The translations under genes were made by a program, and so were the position numbers. DNA of 64,000 nucleotides from Heterocephalus glaber (lineage: Eukaryota > Chordata > Mammalia > Rodentia > Bathyergidae). Shown here piece by piece: positions 51,170-64,000 of this stretch. Each line of letters starts with the position of its first letter. Position 1 is the stretch's first letter. The notes below the pieces were generated by a model, which was given only the letters and a program-made list of their open reading frames with translations, did no database searches and had not been told where the DNA came from. The DNA lies in the NCBI RefSeq assembly GCF_000247695.1, contig NW_004624732.1:40179301-40243300 (forward strand), written 5' to 3'.

Positions 51170-53439
51170 TGCATCACATTTATTTGAAAACTAGACTTTG
51201 CCTGGATAGCAAAGGCTTTGTCTCCTCTTGAAAATGACCTCTGAAGTGAGGAAAGAAGTATTTGCAAGATAAATTCTTCTGGGTCTTTTTCTGGTGATAC
51301 AAACCTTCATGGGTCCTTGGAATTATCTAGCCTCACCACCAGTACTAAATATAAGAATAATGATATCCTACACACCTACTCATTAGGTATATCTTCATTT
51401 CATAATGAGAACTGCCTATAGAAATACGTTGGGTCAGATAGCAAAACCTTTAGGCTATCTTTGGGACAGACATCAAGTAGAGCCACTTACATGAATTTAG
51501 TGTGTTCTTATGTTTTGCAATTATAAATATGATTTTAGAATAAAGAGAGATGAGTATAATATATTACATTTTCAAGTGTGTATTATGTAGTAAAAATATG
51601 GATAAGTGAAGAAATCAATAGAATAGTTCTTCCCTGCTTTAATTTCAAACTCAGCTAATTCCTCTCAAAAAATGTTAGAAAATAATGGAATCAATTTAAG
51701 TCTTATTCTATGGATAAGAACATTAACAATAATGTAATAAAGTTATTGGCCTAGATTAGGAAGTAACTGGATTTGAGTTAAATCTACCAATCCCTAATCT
51801 ACTTATCCTGTGTGAATACTCTACTACTTCATGTTTGAGATGGATAAGGTTGTTGACAGTGAATGAAAACTCAAGCTAAGGTAATATTTAAAACATTATT
51901 CTTTTGAAAAGTACACGGAACACATGTGACACTGAAAAAAAACAGCATCTATTTAAACACAGGCAATTTAATGTAGAATGTCCTATACAAAGTCAAAACC
52001 AAAAGGCATGATTGACACTCAAATTCTGAGACATTTTAGAAATAGCAGTTAATTTCAATTTATTTTACTGATTCAGGAACAAATCTATAGTAAGTGAATG
52101 GGTTTTTTTTCTTCTTTCATTAACTTTTATTGTATTGTAAACAGTAGCACATGAATGCCACTGGCACATAAAATAGCCTGTAAATTCTACTCTTTGTGAA
52201 TGGTAGAGATATTTTTTCCAAAGTACTAAAATACAATATATTACCAAGAATGAAAACTCTAGAATATTATAAAAAGGTAGAGAGTCATTTGAATTTTTCC
52301 CTTTCTTGGTGAGTTTAAATGGATACTTAAATTTCTAATGCAACAGCTATTGATGTTCAGAATACATAACCACAAAATATTCCTTGTTTTTCTCAGTACT
52401 CTTTTTTCTCCTCCATAAAGAGCCATTTAAATATATTTTACATTTTTATCAATATGCCTTTAAGGTATGATCCCCTTTCTAGCATTAGACTGTCATTGCA
52501 GCAGTCATGATGAGAATTTTCAAATGAAACATAGAAATACCCCTTCACAACAAAAACCAGATTCCTAGAGCAACAAAGACATAACAGGGTCAGACTATAA
52601 TAGTAATACTTTAATATTGAGACTCTGCTGGTATAGAATTATCTTTAAATAAAGAGTTATAGTCAAATTATTACATGAAGTTTTGAACAATTTATCCACA
52701 AAATGAAAGGTGGTTCAGTGATAAACTATAGTTTAGAATCATACACAGTTATTACTCTTCAAAGAAATAGCAGTTACAAATATAATTTTCCCAGCATGGT
52801 GAATAAAATATGTATACAATCAACTTATTTAACACAAGGTTAAAATATTTAACAATACACTGAAAAAACCAGAAATAAACTAAAGCAAGAAAAGAATCTA
52901 ATTATCTAGGATTTCAAGTCAGAAATAAAATTTGTTTGGTATCTCTTTGTTATTAATATTCACATAATGCTTTCAACCTTTTATTTACCAAGATACCCTT
53001 CTTAAGTTACCTCAAGTCCAAAAGGCACAACTAACAGAAAATGAGAACTAAATTTGAATTTATTTATGCACATTGTCAAAATGAAATTTTGGTCTCAATA
53101 GTATTCCTGGTATTTAATTTTCATTTCATTAAATGGAAAGCACAGCCTGTAATTTGAGGTGGCTATAAAGAATTATTATTGCAGTTTTACTCAGGAGATA
53201 TTTGTAACTTGTGTCTTATAGACAACCAATCTGGAGACAGGCTGTACATTTTTTTTTGTAATGCACCAAATCAACGCTAAAGGATCTCAAATTTCAGAAA
53301 GTTGGTGACATGAACTTTCAAATAAGATTTACAAATTTTCCTACATGCAGGAGGTGTACTTAGTTTGGAATTTGCAAACTGTAACATCAAACTATCCCAC
53401 TAAAGCAGGATGCTACAATTTTAACGGTGGTACTGGCCT

Positions 53440-53925
53440 CCACAAAACTCAAAATTTTAATACATTTTAAATGGGCAACTAAAATGAATAGACACTTCAC
53501 AGAAGAAGCATAGATGTCCAGTTAATACATAAATAAATGGTCAACGTTACTACCTGTTACAGCAATCCAAATTAAAAGAACACTCAGATTTCATCTTACC
53601 CCTGAAAAAATGGCCATCATCAAGAAACACAATAACACATGTAGACTGTTGGTGGGAATGTCAACCAGTACAACCACTTTGGAAATCAGGATGGAGACTA
53701 CTCAAAAAGCTGAAATTAGAAATTTAATTTGACCCAGCTATTCCACTTCTAGGTATCTTTCCCCCAAAATTAAAGACATCATATTACAGTGATACATGAA
53801 TACCCATGTTTATAACAGCATAATTCATAATACCTAAATCTTGGAGGCCAACTATATCTCCAACAACAGATAAATAATGCAGATGTAGTATGTACACACA
53901 ATGGAGTACTACTCTGCCATGAATC
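53440..53925 (+). repeat. Older L1 ORF2 3' fragment
   Basis: 'atgaatagacacttcacagaagaag', 'ggtcaacgttactacctgttacagcaatcc', 'tgttggtgggaatgtcaacc', 'gacccagctattccacttctaggtatc' and 'aatggagtactactctgccatg' are L1 ORF2 C-terminal sequence in order, with decay. Confidence 0.92.
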
Positions 53926-54089
53926 ATTGCATTGTTACACATGTCCAACCTCTCCAAGGCTTATATTGAGACTAATTAAAACTGACATATCTGGCAAATA
54001 TTCTAAAAGTGTTGTTCAATTCACCTAACTAAAATTCACCTAATTCATTTTTACTTCTGGAATTCCTTTTTTTTAACACCTTTTTTTTC

Positions 54090-54185
54090 ATATATGAGGC
54101 AACTGAAGCTCATGGGTGTTACCTACATTGTTTAGAGTAAATAAGCTATTTGGCAGTTGATTCCAGCACAACCCAATTTTCATTA
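54090..54185 (-). repeat. Possible MIR fragment
   Basis: 'atgaggcaactgaagctcatggg' and 'aagctatttggcagttgattccagc' match the reverse-complement core of MIR. Confidence 0.55.
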
Positions 54186-54364
54186 GGTTTCCCAAGCTTC
54201 TTTGAAAAATTTGAAATTTACTTTCTCCACCTCTAGATCAATTCACTTAGATATCTGTACTTGAGCAAAGATTTATTACTTCTTATTCAAAATCAAAACC
54301 TGACATTCCCTGAAGAATTCTGTAGTTGTAGGTTGTAAAGAATGAGTCCTATGTAAATCAGTTG

Positions 54365-54390
54365 TTATTTATTTATTCATTTATTTATTC
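54365..54390. repeat. (TTTA)n microsatellite
   Basis: A short TTTA/TTCA run, followed by a TA-rich stretch at 54430-54515 with several ATATAT and TACATA blocks. Confidence 0.85.
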
Positions 54391-55049
54391 TTTGTATGTG
54401 TAAACCAGAATGGTTTTACATATGTGAATAATAATACATATACACAGTATATATAATATATAGGATTATTCAGGTCATATATATGTACATATGTAGTACA
54501 TATATATAATTTTGCATATACTGTACTTCTAAATCAAATTTATGGCTGTATATCGGTTTTTTCCTTTGACATCAATCCGGAGAACACCCTCTAGTTGCCA
54601 ACTGTCTCATTACTGATACCACATATCCTAAGATAAAGTAGGAGGTAGGAGCTCCACGCCTCTGCAGTCTTTCCTCTAAATAAACTATCAGGTATTCTGA
54701 AATACTTTTCAGTGAAAGAAAAAATAAAGAATGCTAAATCAAAACTTTTGAATGACTGTTTTGCTGACCCTGCTATTACAATTAATATATTTATCATCAA
54801 AATAGATCTTTAAGTTTCAATAAGAATCTGTAAGTCAGGCTCACTTTAGTACATTTAATTCTGTAAATATGTACAAATACATGTAAAATCCATAGCTATA
54901 AAAATGTGTCCAATTCCCTTAACTAATTAGATAACATATAAATAATTTACTTAATATTTACAACCCAGCTCCCAATATTTCAGCTACATTTAACTTACTG
55001 AACTTTTGTATTTCATTTGCTAAATTACTATTGAGTTTAACATAGTATC

Positions 55050-55660
55050 CTTATTCCCACAGCTATAATCACTTCAAGAATTTCCTCCTCAAATATTCCA
55101 ACTGTCTCTAAATTGGTTGCCCTTCCAAGGTCTTTCATTTTCCCTGCTGTTCTCAAATCTAATAATAGCATTCTATCAACTATATACCTTCAGTGGCTCC
55201 CTATGACCTAAAGGATAAATTCCAAATTATGTAGCATACAAAGCTTGTCGCAATCTGGCCCCAATTTGCTCTTGTTCATCAAATGTCATTATTTCCCTCT
55301 TATATGACTTGCAGGCATGGCATAATTGTGTAAATGCCATGTTGTTTCCAGACTTCAGTATACTTTGCACATGCTCTTCCTTCTGTAGGAGGCATCCCTC
55401 CCACATTTTTCCTATATGGAAAGCATTACTAAACCTTTCAGGTTACTCAAAGACCTCCTCACTTCAACAAGGGTTTCTCCATTCCTGCCTACATTTTCAC
55501 AACATTTACATATACTTTAATCTAATTTATGGCCTTACCTGCATAACAGTTTTCCCCATTGACCTTTGCTTTCATGACAGGCATTTGTTCATCTTTATAA
55601 CTCTAAGTCAAACATAATGTATGGTACAGAAAGGTCAGTAAATGTTTGTTGAATAAATGA
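55050..55660 (+). repeat. L2 LINE 3' end
   Basis: 'cttcagtggctccctatgac', 'aaaggataaattccaaatta', 'gtcgcaatctggccccaa', 'ttgcacatgctcttccttctg' and the terminal 'gtaaatgtttgttgaataaatgaatg' follow the L2 3' consensus in order. The 102-codon open frame within it is accidental. Confidence 0.9.
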
Positions 55661-58600
55661 ATGGGCAGAGTTAAAGTACATAGACATTTAAAATGAACCG
55701 ATGAAGATGAAATTTAAAACAAATTGATGCAATGATTCTGTAGGAGTCATTTTATGTTATTATATTATTAATGATATATCATTCTATTTTTATCCTTGCA
55801 ATAAAATCCATGAGAATCATTTATGTGTGCATACATATGTCTTAAAATGTTCAAATGTCTTAAAAGTACATTTCTATGTTCCTCAACTAGCAAAGTGAGT
55901 AATGTATTTTTTGGGGGGATGTGGCCTTAACTTTGTAAAGTTTTATTTTGAGTTTACAGGAAAGCAAGTTGGGGCAGAGACTTAGCAGAGAAAGACAGAT
56001 AAGAATTCACCAACAATCTGGAAGGTGCTTGTGCCTTGCATGTACTTTAATCTTCTTTTACAAAAAACAAACCAAAAACATAAACTTTTGTTTAAGCCAC
56101 AGAAGTGAAAAACTTCCGAGGTATTTGGGTTGTAGAACTAACTTCATTTATGAAATTGCTGTATAGTTTAAATAAGAACATGTTTAGGAAGAAAACATTT
56201 TAAATCATGAAGTTCTATTCAGAGTTCACTTTTCTCCATTGTGAAAAAGAGTCATTACACTGACATTTTTCATACATTCATAATATTTTCAAATTACTTT
56301 GTCCTGAATGGTATGTCCTTTCCTAATGAGCTTGGCTTCTGATTTAATAAAGAAAATAAATAAGAACAGTTAGTCCTGATCTGACTAAGACCAAACCTAT
56401 AACTGGTTATTACTGACCAAATGAGTACAACTGCCACTGATACAAGAAGCCTCATTATACACCTATGGACAACATTCTCTACATCTTCATTCAGCACACG
56501 CAAAGAGAATCATTCACTTGGCAAACACAGCAAGTGAATGGTTCTTTCTTTCATTGGCTATAGAGTTTAATTCAGGGAAACAACAGGTAGCACCTCATTA
56601 GTAACTACCAGGTAATAACTTAAAGACTGCATTCAGGTATTGGCAGAAGTCTAATAAGGCACTTAATGAATTTTTCATTAGTCTTTCTGTGAAACCCTTC
56701 AGGAGAAAGTATTTCTGGTGACAGTTACTCTTTGGCTTCCTTTTACTCCCCACTTGAGCCTCAAGGTATTTTCAAAATCAAAATTTTAAAAATGAATATC
56801 TCACTAGACAATATTTCACCCAAATATTGTATTATATAAGAAATTTAATACAGTTTTTCCCTGCTAATATGTGTTCCTCTACTCAAAGTCACTACCAGCA
56901 CTGTAATTCAAAGACACTTTGTTCACATACATTTAATTTTGTAGTACTGATTTTCCAAATCATGAGTCATCCCTACATGTTACATCATTTAAGAGAATAG
57001 CCAGAGAATTAACAGTATTTAATAATCCTCACTTTATTTTTAACTTACACCCTTAAGCCTCAGATAAAGGTAAGTATTTGCTACTGTAATATATTTTTAA
57101 ATATTTTCCTAAAAATTATATATATTTTATTAAACAGTAAAATTTTAGCAGAAATTAATACATTCACAATAACCTAGTACTTTTTATGAATGCTTAGGTA
57201 GAAATGATAAAAATGCTCATAGTTTCATAGGGAGATACTAATTTCCATAATTATCGATTCTTGGGGAATATAACTTCCAAATGCTAAATGTGATTTCTAC
57301 TTGTCAACATTACTTTTGTTGTAATTAAAATTCTAAAGTGATATTTAAATAATTCTTTACTGAAATTGCATTCTGCTGATTTTTTTTATTGCCATAATTG
57401 GAATATCAACACTTAAATAAATGATTCATTGAAATATACTCATCTTATCTTAGGGCTTTTATCCTTATAAAAGCATCTCTAAAAACTTCACGTCAGCATT
57501 TCTCGTTAAAAGGTTGTATCTGTTTAAACATCATTTGAGAGGAATTTAGCTGAAATTATGAAGCAGTGTGACTTTAGTGCAGTTTATGCCATTTTTTTTC
57601 AAAATTTAGTGGCCTCATCCTTCTTAAGGCTGACCACCAGCATATATTTTCAAGGTCTCTCCTGATGCTTAATAATAATCTTTCCTTCCTTCTTATTTCT
57701 TTCTCTTTATTTCTCTTCCCAAGATTCTGTCCTAAATTTAACCTCAGAGAAAAAAAGCAATCTGATAATCTAGACCAAATAAAGAGGTAGACTTTATTTG
57801 GGATCTTTCAGTGAAAATTATGTTTAAGAGATGATTGGAAATAAAAGTTCCTGGTAATAAATATGATGTGAATTCACCAAAGAATAATAGAATGATTATT
57901 TGTTTTAGTGAAAATTTAAGTGCTTAAAAAACTGCCTGCATTCAAAATTTTTGAAGATTCATTTAAATTATTGTAGTGTTTTTTCATGAATATTATGTTT
58001 ATCATAGAAATTTCACTTCTCTATTATATCCTCATCCATTATTTTTTTAATTACTTTATCTTCAGTCATCATTTCCTCTAATAAGCTATATCATTATCCA
58101 TTACTCTACTGTTATCTTCATTTATATATAATTCCTTCATTTTTGTGTTTGATTAAATAGTGTTTTTTAGTCTACTAAGAGACATAAAAGTGGAAAAATG
58201 AGGTATCTGTAAAACTTTTTATTCATTCATTTTTACATTATTTCCTGACTCTTACTCTTTTTTTAAAACTGTTTTTTCATGTTAATACTTGTTGCTGCAG
58301 TTTATTAGATAAAAGTAAATTTAATTTTGTACATAGTTCAATGGATAAATGTTAAATAATATTATTACACTGTAAATAAGGAAATATACTCTACTCAGTT
58401 TTTAAAAAGAGAATGCAAATCCTACTAGAATGTAGTAATAGTTTATGAGCAAAAGTCTTCTATTACAGTTTAATTAGAACACATGTAAGACTTTATATCA
58501 GTCATTTACTAAAATATTTGGAAAATTGTATGAAAGAAAACATTACTATTATCAAAATTACTTATATATAAATTATATAATTTTGAATAAATACATCTAT

Positions 58601-58691
58601 TATTTAATAATGTACTAAAGGAGTCTAGCTATGTCACCTTAAATTAAGAAATGTTTTTGATGAAAGCATATAAACATATATACAGTTTTTA

Positions 58692-58973
<282 letters not shown>

Positions 58974-59151
58974 TTACAAATGATCCAAGAGTGAAACATC
59001 ACAAAATATTTCACTTCTTTTTCTCAACTGTTCCCAGAATAATTCTTGCTATCTCTCTGAATAATTTTATAAGTGGCAACAAATGATAGTTGCCCCCAAA
59101 TTTTTTTAAAAAATCTTATTTTTGGAAGAATAAAACTATATTTATGCCTAT

Positions 59152-59250
59152 GCCTCTCTGACTCTCTCTCTCTTTGCCTCTCTCTCTGTCTCTGTCTCTC
59201 TCTCTCTCTCCCTCTCCCACTCTCTCTCTTTCTCTGTCTGTCTCCTTCTC
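59152..59250. repeat. Microsatellite (TC)n, interrupted
   Basis: About 100 bases of TC units interrupted by TG, TT and CC, roughly 200 bases 5' (in the gene sense) of the acceptor of the exon at 58745-58944. Confidence 0.96.
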
Positions 59251-59539
59251 TTTCATTTTCTTATCTATGAGAAATACAAAACAAATATAAAGGTGTATGT
59301 GACACTTGTTTGAATATATACTGTCAATGTAGTAGTCACTAGCCAATTATGATAATTTCAGTTTAAAATGATTTAAACAAAATAAAATTACATGATCTGT
59401 ATTCATCTTCACATTAGCCACATTTCAAGTGTCCAATAAAAACATATATGTCATGGGTGTTAAATTTAACAGCACAGAAAAACAGAATTTATGTTATCAC
59501 AGAAAGTTCTAATGGAAAGCATTACTTGAAATTACTCTT

Positions 59540-59825
59540 TTAGACTTGGAAACAACCCAAATGTCCATAAACTGGTGACTGTTAAAGATGTGGGTTTTTT
59601 AAACATAAAATGGAGTATTACTCAGCCTTAAAGAATGAGAAACTACAGACATTTATAGCTAAATGGATGCGCATTGAGGCCACACTCTTAAGTGAAATAA
59701 GTAGGATACACATGTAAATACCAAATTGTCTCTCTAGTATGAGAAACTGAGTGTAAATGAGGACCAAAATATATAATAGATAATGTGAAATAGGATGCAA
59801 AGGTTCAAAGGGGAAATTGAATTCT
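59540..59825 (+). repeat. L1 3' fragment
   Basis: 'ttggaaacaacccaaatgtcc', 'aaaatggagtattactcagcc', 'tagctaaatggatgcgcattg' and 'ctagtatgagaaactgag' parallel 50270-50490 of the better L1. It stops before the polypurine tract. Confidence 0.9.
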
Positions 59826-59999
59826 GTTAATCCAGTTAGGTTTTCTAGAGTTTGTCCTTTCTTTTTGTTAACTATAATGTTTGGTAACTACTTCTTCAGA
59901 TCTTGAAGATATACGATTAAAATAATGTGATTTGAAACTATTATATAATGGTTACATACTGGAATATTTGGTTTAAATTTAAAATATCCTTTAAAATAT

Positions 60000-60023
60000 C
60001 CTCTTCCTCTTCCTCTTCCTCTT
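60000..60023. repeat. (CTCTTC)n short tandem repeat
   Basis: Four CTCTTC units lead into the T-rich tail of the adjacent SINE. Confidence 0.9.
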
Positions 60024-60105
60024 ATTTTTTTGGTACCAGGAATCAAACTCGGGTCCTTGCACCTGTGAGTCAGGCGGCAGAACTACTGAACTAATTTCCT
60101 GGCCC
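60024..60105 (-). mobile_element. ID-like SINE
   Basis: ttttttggtaccaggaatcaa starts the body and actaatttcctggccc ends it. Several substitutions in the A-box region make it one of the older copies, and no duplication is evident. Confidence 0.88.
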
Positions 60106-62031
60106 TTTTTCTTATAAATTTTGAAGAGGTAACTATATTCCAATATTGTACTTATACCTTGAGAAATTCATAAAGGTTTTCAGGAAAACCGCTTATCAAA
60201 TACAGGGCCGGCATAAACAATCATAAATAAGAATCTTTTTTTGTGTTGACAGTCATTTCTGCATATACATAAAAGCATGCGTTATGAAGATAATAAAAAA
60301 GTTTTTTACTCGACAAAATATCACTGAAAGCTTAATTATGTATGGTGTTTGAGAGGAGAAATTATTTCTGTTAAAGACTCAATGAAAGGTGTGAAATTGT
60401 GAGCAGAGGCTGAAAGATAGATCTGAGAATCAAAACTTGCTTGAGTTTATAAATATCAAGCTTACCTTTCCTAGGCCAGCATTGTAATTGTTATTTAATA
60501 GTTTCATATGTCTGTATTACATCTGAACACATTTTGAAAATTTCAAATCAGCAAGGAATAATAGATACTAAGTCCCTCAGAAAAACATTTGTGTCTTTGA
60601 ATCTTAAATTATTTTTAGTATGTTATTCTTTTGAAAAATAGACTCGTGAGTGAAATATACCTACTACAGAAACATGCAATCCACTGCTTTTTAATAATGT
60701 TACTAAAGAGCACTTTGCTCTCTATAACTTAGCAATAGAAGAATAGATACAAAATAAGAAACTGTATCTGAAAGAAGTCATAATGCAAAGTAGTCTATTT
60801 TGTTGAAACAAATCAGAGCTTCTCTCTTTATTTACTGACCTTGACTCTTGAGAATGCTAGTATTATATATTTTCCCTACTGAAGAAAATATGCTTATTCC
60901 AGATGCTCTCATAGATTTTATTTGATCAAATGCATTTTTCCTTTTATAAATTATTTTAATAAACATGTACCAATGAATAAAAATGTGAAACTAAAATTTC
61001 CATACTTTTGATAACAAAAATCTAAACTGGTTTGATTAGAGACATCTACATATGTGCATGCAATCTACATATGCTTGGTCTTGCAGGTAAAGTATTTTAA
61101 AAGTAAAAATTAAATTCAGTCATAAAAATATTTTAAATTATTGTATATTATTTAAGTTTTTGAAGACATTAATAAATTGTGAATTTCAAATGGTGTGACT
61201 TCCATATAACTGCAATTCTAAATTTTCAGTTTACTATAAACTTTGTCACCCAATTAGTATCATATTCATGACCATTATATCAAGAAGAGAAAAGACATCT
61301 TTCATAAAGCCCAATATCTGTTACATCACTCTAAACAAATCTGGTAAGAATCCCAGGCATGAAATCCTATCCCTGACATACAAACCTTTAATTACTTATT
61401 GGGCCTAAATATACTTCTCAAAATTACTTCTCACTTTTAAAATGTATGAAATACAGCTCTAGTGGGAGATTATATTTATAATCTCACATTGTCACTTCTG
61501 TAGTTTTATCATATCCTTTTCCTTGCTCAAATCTCTTCATTTATAAAAATATTTTCATGAAGACTTCTTTCACCTTGCCCACTCTGCTTTGTACAAATTA
61601 TTCCTTGATTAGTGTTAAGTTCACATGTTCAAGGTAGTTTAGAAGAACAAAAACATTTAAGAATTCTTTTTTAAAATAGAGGGTTTTTAAAAAAAATTAC
61701 AGGATTCCTCACAACTTTTAATATGCTAAATGACATTGTGATTCTCTGAAAGGAACTATAATATCTCTTTAATCAAATAATTTTGGGCAATACCATTTAT
61801 ATTCTTAGAGTGATTCACAGGATTCCTCTACTTGAAAACACCCTTTGAAAAATGGCGCTTTTGTCATTTCTGGTGTACAGAATTTCTTTTCTTTACTACC
61901 TTTGTAGTTGAACAAGAAAATGTGATGTAGGGTCTCATGCTTAATTACAGAATCATACTCAACAATTCCATAATGGAATGTTCCTGATGCACCACAAAAC
62001 CATGTTGAAGTGGACAGAGAACCTTATTTTG

Positions 62032-62120
62032 TTTTATTTTTTTTTTGGTACCAGGGATCAAACTCGGGTCCTTAAGTTTGCAAGGCAGGCAGCAGAACCA
62101 CTGAGCTAAATCCCCAGCCC
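62032..62120 (-). mobile_element. ID-like SINE with target-site duplication
   Basis: A T run is followed by ggtaccagggatcaaactcg, and the body ends ctgagctaaatccccagccc. It is flanked by agagaaccttattttg at 62016-62031 and agaggaccttattttg at 62121-62136 (15 of 16 identical). Confidence 0.95.
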
Positions 62121-62429
62121 AGAGGACCTTATTTTGAAACAATGATTCCCTGAGATTATATTGTGTAGCAGATAACTCTAAGTACTGGGAACACTGAAGT
62201 AAACACATGTGCTTTTAAACATATGTAAGTGAATTCAGTAGAATTCAATAGAAAAAACATAAAAAATCAAAGCATATTAAGATAAAATTGTTTCAGTTTT
62301 TCAGGCCTTTGTTGATAAACGAAAGTCACAATAATGACACTTTTGGAAGAAATTTGTCTCTACTAAATTTGCAGACTAGCTTTCTCTCCAATAAGCAGTT
62401 GTAGATTTGAGACAAACTGAGGAACAGGT

Positions 62430-62665
62430 TGCTTAGATTCCAATCCTAGGTCCTCCTACTCCTAGCATTGGAAACCCGGAAACTTTAATTTGCCTCCTTG
62501 AGCCAATAATCTACTCAAATTTTGAAACCAGCCAATAATCTTTTCTTCTCATAGGGTCATTTTAAGATTAAATGAGAAAATGCATGGAATAAATTTGGAA
62601 CACTTATAAGCACATAGAACTAACTTCTCCAGTAAATACTAGCTACTATGTATCTTTGTAACTAC
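62430..62665 (+). repeat. Probable MIR
   Basis: 'ttagattccaatcctagg', 'aactttaatttgcctccttgag', 'agggtcattttaagattaaatgag' and 'cacttataagcacatagaac' follow the MIR consensus order. Confidence 0.55.
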
Positions 62666-64000
62666 CCTAGATATAGAATATGTATATTATCATACTTTGT
62701 AATAATATCCACCTAGCATATTACTTATTACCTTTAAATTACATTATTACAAAGTGTGTTTGGATTTTATGCATGTTAATAGATAATTTGTTTAATTATG
62801 CTAATAAATTAGAATAAATTTAAGAAAATACTATATTTCATTGAAAAATTATTCTTTAACTGAATAAAATATGAGCCTCATCACAAAGGATTTATGAAGT
62901 AGCTAATTTTCCATGGCTAAAGATCATTTCCTTTCTTAGTTAAATCCCATTTACTATAATTTTTTAAAATTTATAGTAAGTCTGCACTAAACAAAATGGT
63001 ACTTTTACTTTTTGAAATACAACCCCTAATTAATTAGCTATGTCCAAAATTTGTTATAAAATTAAAAATGAAAATCTCAGTAAAATTTATTGAAAGAAGA
63101 GTTCTACATTGCACCCAGATACTCTGCAATGTTAACCCAAGATTACATATGAAAAAATCTCAGTGCAAATAGTACTTATTGTGAAAATTATAACAAAGGC
63201 TAAGCACATAAAGGAATATCTGCTTGTAACCATAACGACAGGCTTGTGTGATTCTCAATATGTCTTTTATATTTAAATATAATGCATTATATTTCTTTAA
63301 CATTCATTAGGTAGAAATGTCAAGGATTTTTTTTCCTGAAATACTGAAATCTGATAGTTGTATGGATTTGAAAATTGGTGGGAAAAATATTTTTATGTGG
63401 TTATAAAATTTAAAGAAATACTTCTGTGCTTCTCCACAGAAATCAGAAACCTGTTTCATCTTGGTACAGTTTTCATTCTCTCACTACAAAAGTTCCCCGC
63501 TGACACCCCTCTTTGAAACATTCAGGTCATTTACATATCAATGCACTGGTTTGAGCCCTGGTGAAGATAGAGTATCCCTGTAGCTATAACACCCTGCTCC
63601 GTGTACCACCAGTTACACATTTATTATTTCCATCAACAGTGAATTCTATAGTCTCTATGTTAAGCACAAACAATGATTAAGGCAAAGTTGTTGTGCTAGG
63701 GAAAACATTTTCTAGATGGAGGGATAAAACATTTACATTAAAAATACTCATATAATGCTAAATGTTCAATGTGTGGTGGCCACTGGAATACATTCAGGAA
63801 ATGTTTCTCCGAGGAGATAAATATTTTTGCTCATCTGTTTCACTTGGAAAAATAGAAAAAGGATATTCTAAGCTTAAGGACTAGCATAAACTAAAATATA
63901 GAAGCATAAAATCCATTTCCCAATGTATTTGCATTATCATCACCTACAATGGCAATAATTGCTAAGGATATCAAACGCATAAAGTGCTTTATTTTCATTA

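Overview
The window is mammalian nuclear DNA: AT-rich, dense in L1, MaLR/ERVL, B1-type (7SL-derived), MIR and L2 repeats, with no bacterial or viral gene organisation. The B1 elements indicate a rodent. A young tRNA-derived ID-like SINE with intact A and B boxes and crisp target-site duplications is present in at least twelve copies and does not look like the murid, squirrel or guinea-pig versions I know. A castorimorph such as beaver is my best guess, but that is inference.

The only protein-coding gene I can support is a seven-exon slice of LRP1B on the minus strand. It is transcribed from high to low coordinates. The exons, in gene order, are 58745-58944 and 42985-43173 (YWTD beta-propeller), 42014-42162 (EGF-like domain plus the first cysteine of an LDLa repeat), then 35951-36044, 30903-31019, 30671-30790 and 29127-29246 (LDL-receptor class A repeats). 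All have canonical AG/GT splice sites. The split codons agree across all six junctions, giving 329 uninterrupted complete codons with no stop. The protein order is end of a propeller, EGF, then the first four repeats of the following LDLa cluster, which matches the LRP1/LRP1B layout. Large introns and residue-level resemblance favour LRP1B over the compact LRP1 gene.

Region by region: 1-1203 is an L1 tail and a MaLR internal region with its 3' LTR. 1640-11110 is intron with old SINE, MIR and L1 debris. 11255-15715 is a nested cluster of MaLR elements in opposite orientations, one of them split by an unrelated LTR. 15.7-29.1 kb is mostly unannotatable AT-rich intron holding a truncated U2 snRNA retrocopy, B1 and ID-like SINEs, and a CpG-richer patch near 25.6 kb. 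29.1-43.2 kb carries six exons. 43.2-58.7 kb is a 15.6 kb intron with L1, MaLR, SINE and L2 insertions. 58.7-64 kb carries one exon and the partial upstream intron.

I found no RNA gene likely to be functional, no CRISPR array, no promoter and no novel molecular system. The most interesting observations are the U2 retrocopy with perfect duplications, the opposing repeats that flank two exons, a 112 bp mini-intron inside a giant-intron gene, and some unexplained GC-richer or unique patches.
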